Assembly: GCA_044340025.1 (NCBI GenBank)
Contig: JBIIUJ010000011.1
Span: 1-33,875 of the forward strand
Origin: JBIIUJ01 sp044340025
GTDB taxonomy: Bacteria; Pseudomonadota; Alphaproteobacteria; Caulobacterales; Aquidulcibacteraceae
Reading direction: 5' to 3'
DNA length: 33,875 nucleotides
Part shown: one piece after another, positions 31,035 to 33,875 of the stretch
How positions within the stretch are numbered: the stretch's first letter is position 1
Layout of the letters: each line of letters starts with the position of its first letter
The notes under the pieces: generated by a model
The model's database searches: none
Told to the model about the DNA's origin: nothing
The model's input: only the letters and a program-made list of their open reading frames with translations
Position numbers and translations under genes: made by a program

Positions 31035-31571
31035 ATGACGACATCCGCCGACCTCCGCCATTTGATGCCCGAGCTTTGCCGCCATGAAGGCGTGTGGGAG
31101 GGCGACTATGTCTACATGACCACCGATCTGCAGGTGGTGGATCGCCATTTCTCCCGCCTGATCTGCCGGACGCGCGATCTCGACGGCCGTTTTCCCTATG
31201 ACCAGACCAACATTTCGATCTGGGAGGACGCGCGCAGCCTGCGGATGGACTATCCCGCGCTCTTTCGCGACGGACGGATCTGGTTTGACGATCCGATCAT
31301 CAGCGGCAGCTTCTCGGAGATCATGGCTGACGATACGCGCCTGTCGATCTTCGGCTCATGGCGCTGGAACGACCTCTCGATGATCCCGTTCCCGGTGACG
31401 GACATGGTGATGTATGAGCTGATCCAATCCTCGGCCGATGGTCAGCATCGCAGCCGGACGTGGCACTGGATCGACGCTGGCCAGATCGTGCTGCGCACCC
31501 TGATCAGCGAGCGCAAGATCACCGATGATTGGCGCGCCTGGGAAGCAAGCCAAGACCCGATGGTCCGGTGA
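31035..31571 (+). CDS. Hypothetical protein with a GxW start, calycin-like (possibly DUF3598)
   Basis: A 178-residue soluble protein with no signal peptide. The N-terminal part LCRHEGVWEGDYVYM followed by alternating strands (SRLICRTRDLDGRFPYDQTNISIW, GRIWFDDPIISGSFSEIM, RLSIFGSWRW, SRTWHWI) has the G-x-W and beta-rich pattern of lipocalin-like barrels, as in DUF3598-type proteins; this is a fold guess by eye. GGGAG lies 8 bases before the ATG. The stop overlaps the GTG start of the next gene (GTGA), so the two are translationally coupled. Confidence 0.8.
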   Translation: MTTSADLRHLMPELCRHEGVWEGDYVYMTTDLQVVDRHFSRLICRTRDLDGRFPYDQTNISIWEDARSLRMDYPALFRDGRIWFDDPIISGSFSEIMADDTRLSIFGSWRWNDLSMIPFPVTDMVMYELIQSSADGQHRSRTWHWIDAGQIVLRTLISERKITDDWRAWEASQDPMVR

Positions 31572-32866
31572 AACCGGGCGCGTCTGACAATCGACGCGAC
31601 CGTTGGCTCGCGGCTGCTGCGCGCGATATTCCGGCGACCTGGTCGCCGGGACAGCCCCGCGTTCAGACGCTGGCGGGCGCAGGCGCGCTGCATCTGCTTC
31701 TTTTCGCTGCTCTGATCGCTGCGCCGCCGCTCTCCGCGCCAAGGCCGGATGCGTTGCGGGTCGAGATCATCACTCCGCCTCCGCCCTCCCCGCCTGAGCA
31801 GCAAGAGCCGCCGCCGCCGCGCCCAGCGGCAATGGCAAGGCCGACGCCAACTGCGAGCGAGCCACCCTCGCCTCTGGCCGAACCTCTCGACGAAACTCTG
31901 GCCGCGCGCGCGGTTCAGACCGTGCCGCGCAGGCTCAGTGCGCCACCCGCGCCGGTCTTGCCCATCGCGCCGCAGGTGGCGGATGAACAGGTGGAGACCG
32001 CAGCACCGGTCATCCGGACGACGCCTGGCCGGATCGCCGCGCCAAACGCCGCCGCGGCGCTGCCGCGTGTCGATGCGATGCCTGAGCAAACGCTTGCACC
32101 GCGTGAGGCGCGTCTCGCGCCAGCGGCGCCCGGCATCGCTCGGCCGCAGACGCCAGCGCTGGCGCGCATCGGCCCGATGACTGAACAGCAGATCGAGGTT
32201 CGCGACCCCGCCTTGCGCCCGGGCGAGCCGCCCCGAACGCTTGACCGGCCAGCGGGCCCTGCACTGCCGACGATCGATCCCCGGCTGCCGCCCGGGGCGA
32301 TCGACGCCGAAAACCCGCCCGCTGCGAGCATGGCCGAAGAGGAGCTCCGGCGGGCTGCGGAAGAGGCGGCCCGGCGGGCCGCTGCGGGTGCAACCCCAGG
32401 CGCCGGCGCGCCCGGGGCGGGAACCGCCGCCCCGGGGGCCGTCGTGCTTGCGCCCGGCGGCGGCGGCGGCGGTGGTGGTGGTGGACAGCCCTCAGGCGCG
32501 TCTGCGCCTCCCGGGTCTGGCGGGAACGCTTCGCCCATCGTCCCGGCTGGCAGCCTGCCGGTCGGCCGAGCGCCAGGCGGGCTACTGGAGCGCGTGGCGC
32601 GTGACGCTGAATGCGCCAGGCTTGGGCGCACGCCGGAGGAATGCGAGCGCGGCTGGCAGGGCCTGCCTTCTGCGCCAAGCCCAAGGACTGCACGGCCCAC
32701 GATCATCGCGCCGCCGCCGGGGACCGTCCTGCGCGATCCCAATCGCCCCGCAATGCCCGAGCCGCTGCCGGTCTGCCCGCCCGGCGTTGAGGGGTCCAAT
32801 CTCGGCAGGGTGTGTCAGCCGAGCAGGGCCGCCGATCCGACCTCTATCCCCGGCCGCGCGCCCTGA
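31568..32866 (+). CDS. TonB-like proline-rich single-pass membrane protein
   Basis: A 432-residue protein starting at GTG 31568, which overlaps the preceding stop by 4 bases; a TTG at 31529 is an alternative. A cytoplasmic N-terminus is followed by one membrane helix (about 34-53, LAGAGALHLLLFAALIAAPP) and then RVEIITPPPPSPPEQQEPPPPRP, the arrangement of TonB and TolA. About 250 residues of Pro/Ala-rich sequence follow, with a helical AEEELRRAAEEAARRAA, a run of ten Gly (bases about 32457-32486), and a C-terminal part with four Cys (ECARLGRTPEEC and VCPPGVEGSNLGRVC). I see no TonB C-terminal domain. It may bridge the periplasm; its function is unknown. Confidence 0.8.
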   Translation: MKPGASDNRRDRWLAAAARDIPATWSPGQPRVQTLAGAGALHLLLFAALIAAPPLSAPRPDALRVEIITPPPPSPPEQQEPPPPRPAAMARPTPTASEPPSPLAEPLDETLAARAVQTVPRRLSAPPAPVLPIAPQVADEQVETAAPVIRTTPGRIAAPNAAAALPRVDAMPEQTLAPREARLAPAAPGIARPQTPALARIGPMTEQQIEVRDPALRPGEPPRTLDRPAGPALPTIDPRLPPGAIDAENPPAASMAEEELRRAAEEAARRAAAGATPGAGAPGAGTAAPGAVVLAPGGGGGGGGGGQPSGASAPPGSGGNASPIVPAGSLPVGRAPGGLLERVARDAECARLGRTPEECERGWQGLPSAPSPRTARPTIIAPPPGTVLRDPNRPAMPEPLPVCPPGVEGSNLGRVCQPSRAADPTSIPGRAP

Positions 32867-32875
32867 AGGCTGCGC

Positions 32876-33875
32876 TCAGCCGATCAGTTCGGCCTTCTTC
32901 TTCGCCTGCATCTGATCGAACAGACCCCAGACGCCCTTTTCGCCGTGCCAGTCGCCTTGGGTGGCGCCCTTGGAGTATTCGGTCGCGCGCGCTTCGAAGA
33001 AGTTGGCGTGCTCCACCCCGTTCAGCAGCGCCGTCAGCCACGGGATCGGGTGCTCGCTCACGCCATAGACGGTCGGCAGGCCGAGCTGGCCGAGGCGCCA
33101 GTCCGCGATATAGCGAATATATTGCTTGATGTCGGTGGGCGTCATGCCCTTCACCGGCCCAAGCTCGAAGGCGAGGTCGATAAACTTGTCTTCCAGCCCC
33201 ACAACCGTCTTGCAGCAATCGATGATGTCGTCGGCCACCGAAGGCGTGACGCAGCCCGTCTCCTTCGCGAAGGAATGGTAGAGCTTGATCATGCCTTCGC
33301 AGTGCAGGCTCTCGTCGCGCACGCTCCAGGAAACGATCTGGCCCATCCCCTTCATCTTGTTGAAGCGCGGGAAGTTCATCAGCATCGCGAAGCTGGCGAA
33401 CAGCTGCAGCCCTTCGGTGAAGGCGCCGAACATGGCGAGCGTGCGGGCGATATCGGCTTCGCTCTCGACGCCAAAGCCGTGCATGTAGTCATGCTTGGCC
33501 TTCATGGCCTCATAGTCCAGGAAGGCCGAGAACTCGGTATCCGGCATGCCGATGGTTTCAAGCAGAAGCGCATAGGCGGCGATGTGAATCGTCTCCATGT
33601 TGGAGAAGGCGCTCAGCATCATCTTCACCTCGGTGGGTTTGAAGACGCGCGCATAGCGCTCCATGTAATTGTCGTTCACCTCGACATCGGACTGGGTGAA
33701 GAACCGGAAAATCTGGGTGAGAAGATTGCGCTCTTCATCCGTGAGCTTGTTCGCCCAGTCCTTGCAGTCCTCGCCCAGCGGCACTTCCTCCGGCATCCAG
33801 TGGATCTGCTGCTGGCGCTTCCAGAAGTCATAGGCCCAAGGATAGCGGAACGGCTTGTAGGAATAGGACGGCGTG
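32876..33875 (-). CDS. nrdB: NrdB, class Ia ribonucleotide reductase small subunit (5' end outside window)
   Basis: The small subunit holds the di-iron centre and stable tyrosyl radical used to reduce ribonucleoside diphosphates. The frame stays open to the window edge, beginning SYSYKPFRYPWAYDFWKRQQ, a class Ia N-terminal pattern, so only the very start is missing. Counting from the Met at 33796, iron ligands Asp37, Glu68, His71, Glu128, Glu162 and His165 and the radical Tyr75 (METIHIAAY) are in place. The C-terminus ends AKKKAELIG. It converges on the TonB-like gene with a 9-base gap, without a visible terminator. Confidence 0.97.
   Translation of the reverse strand, partial: TPSYSYKPFRYPWAYDFWKRQQQIHWMPEEVPLGEDCKDWANKLTDEERNLLTQIFRFFTQSDVEVNDNYMERYARVFKPTEVKMMLSAFSNMETIHIAAYALLLETIGMPDTEFSAFLDYEAMKAKHDYMHGFGVESEADIARTLAMFGAFTEGLQLFASFAMLMNFPRFNKMKGMGQIVSWSVRDESLHCEGMIKLYHSFAKETGCVTPSVADDIIDCCKTVVGLEDKFIDLAFELGPVKGMTPTDIKQYIRYIADWRLGQLGLPTVYGVSEHPIPWLTALLNGVEHANFFEARATEYSKGATQGDWHGEKGVWGLFDQMQAKKKAELIG

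Noticed and set aside
32455..32490. GGC/GGT triplet run
   Set aside because: It encodes a poly-Gly stretch inside the TonB-like protein, so it is coding low complexity and not a separate repeat element.
1..33875. CRISPR arrays, insertion sequences, integrases, toxin-antitoxin or phage genes
   Set aside because: I looked for regular direct repeats with spacers, terminal inverted repeats flanking transposase-like frames and known defence motifs, and saw none.

Overview
This GC-rich window comes from an alphaproteobacterial chromosome and is densely packed with genes on both strands. The lineage call rests on four things: the gene order pal-cpoB-tilS-ftsH, the hrcA-grpE pair, an EipA (DUF1134) protein, and a tRNA-His with no G-1 and with A73. 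The large TonB-dependent receptor, spinster-like MFS transporter, GPH sugar carrier and possible CtrA-type TTAA sites suggest a Caulobacterales or Hyphomonadales relative. That finer placement is an inference. I see no phage, insertion sequence, CRISPR array or plasmid functions.

Layout. 1-4150 (+) is the end of the Tol-Pal cluster (pal 3' end, cpoB, then tilS with an overlapping GTG start), followed by ftsH and a strong intrinsic terminator. 4150-7111 (-) is hrcA-grpE-moeA. 7240-9838 (+) encodes a two-subunit molybdenum hydroxylase of the isoquinoline oxidoreductase type (2Fe-2S subunit, then Mo subunit). 9843-10040 holds a probable gene remnant. 10120-14931 (-) is a likely uptake and catabolism cluster: MFS transporter and SDR (overlapping ATGA), then a TonB-dependent receptor with its own terminator. 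15237-17393 has an M48 lipoprotein peptidase, a convergent alpha/beta hydrolase, tRNA-His and a small unknown protein. 17443-20588 (+) has an acyl-CoA dehydrogenase, a coupled pair (unknown protein and SLT transglycosylase) and EipA. 20575-24056 (-) is an SDR / GH29 fucosidase / GPH transporter cluster. 24184-26495 is a divergent DUF484 and guaB pair. 26513-30900 (-) is a co-directional run: thiolase, NifU-like protein, GT4 glycosyltransferase, FAD monooxygenase, 49-residue membrane protein. 31035-32866 (+) is a coupled pair: a GxW (calycin-like) protein and a TonB-like proline-rich membrane protein. The window ends inside nrdB (-).

How the genes fit together. Housekeeping genes (envelope integrity, protein quality control, purine and deoxynucleotide synthesis) alternate with catabolic modules. 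MoeA makes the cofactor needed by the molybdenum hydroxylase encoded about 1.9 kb away. The TonB receptor, MFS carrier and SDR look like import and first oxidation of an unidentified organic substrate. The fucosidase has no secretion signal and sits with a sugar-type symporter and a dehydrogenase, which suggests use of imported fucosides in the cytoplasm.

Most worth a second look: (i) the leader of the GPH transporter gene, where three hairpins compete and one buries the Shine-Dalgarno sequence; (ii) a near-consensus promoter that would start guaB mRNA at the A of its ATG; (iii) a TonB-like protein with no TonB C-terminal domain; (iv) an unsecreted SLT transglycosylase coupled to an unknown helical protein. 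None of these is proven. I saw no clear evidence of a wholly new defence or mobile system.
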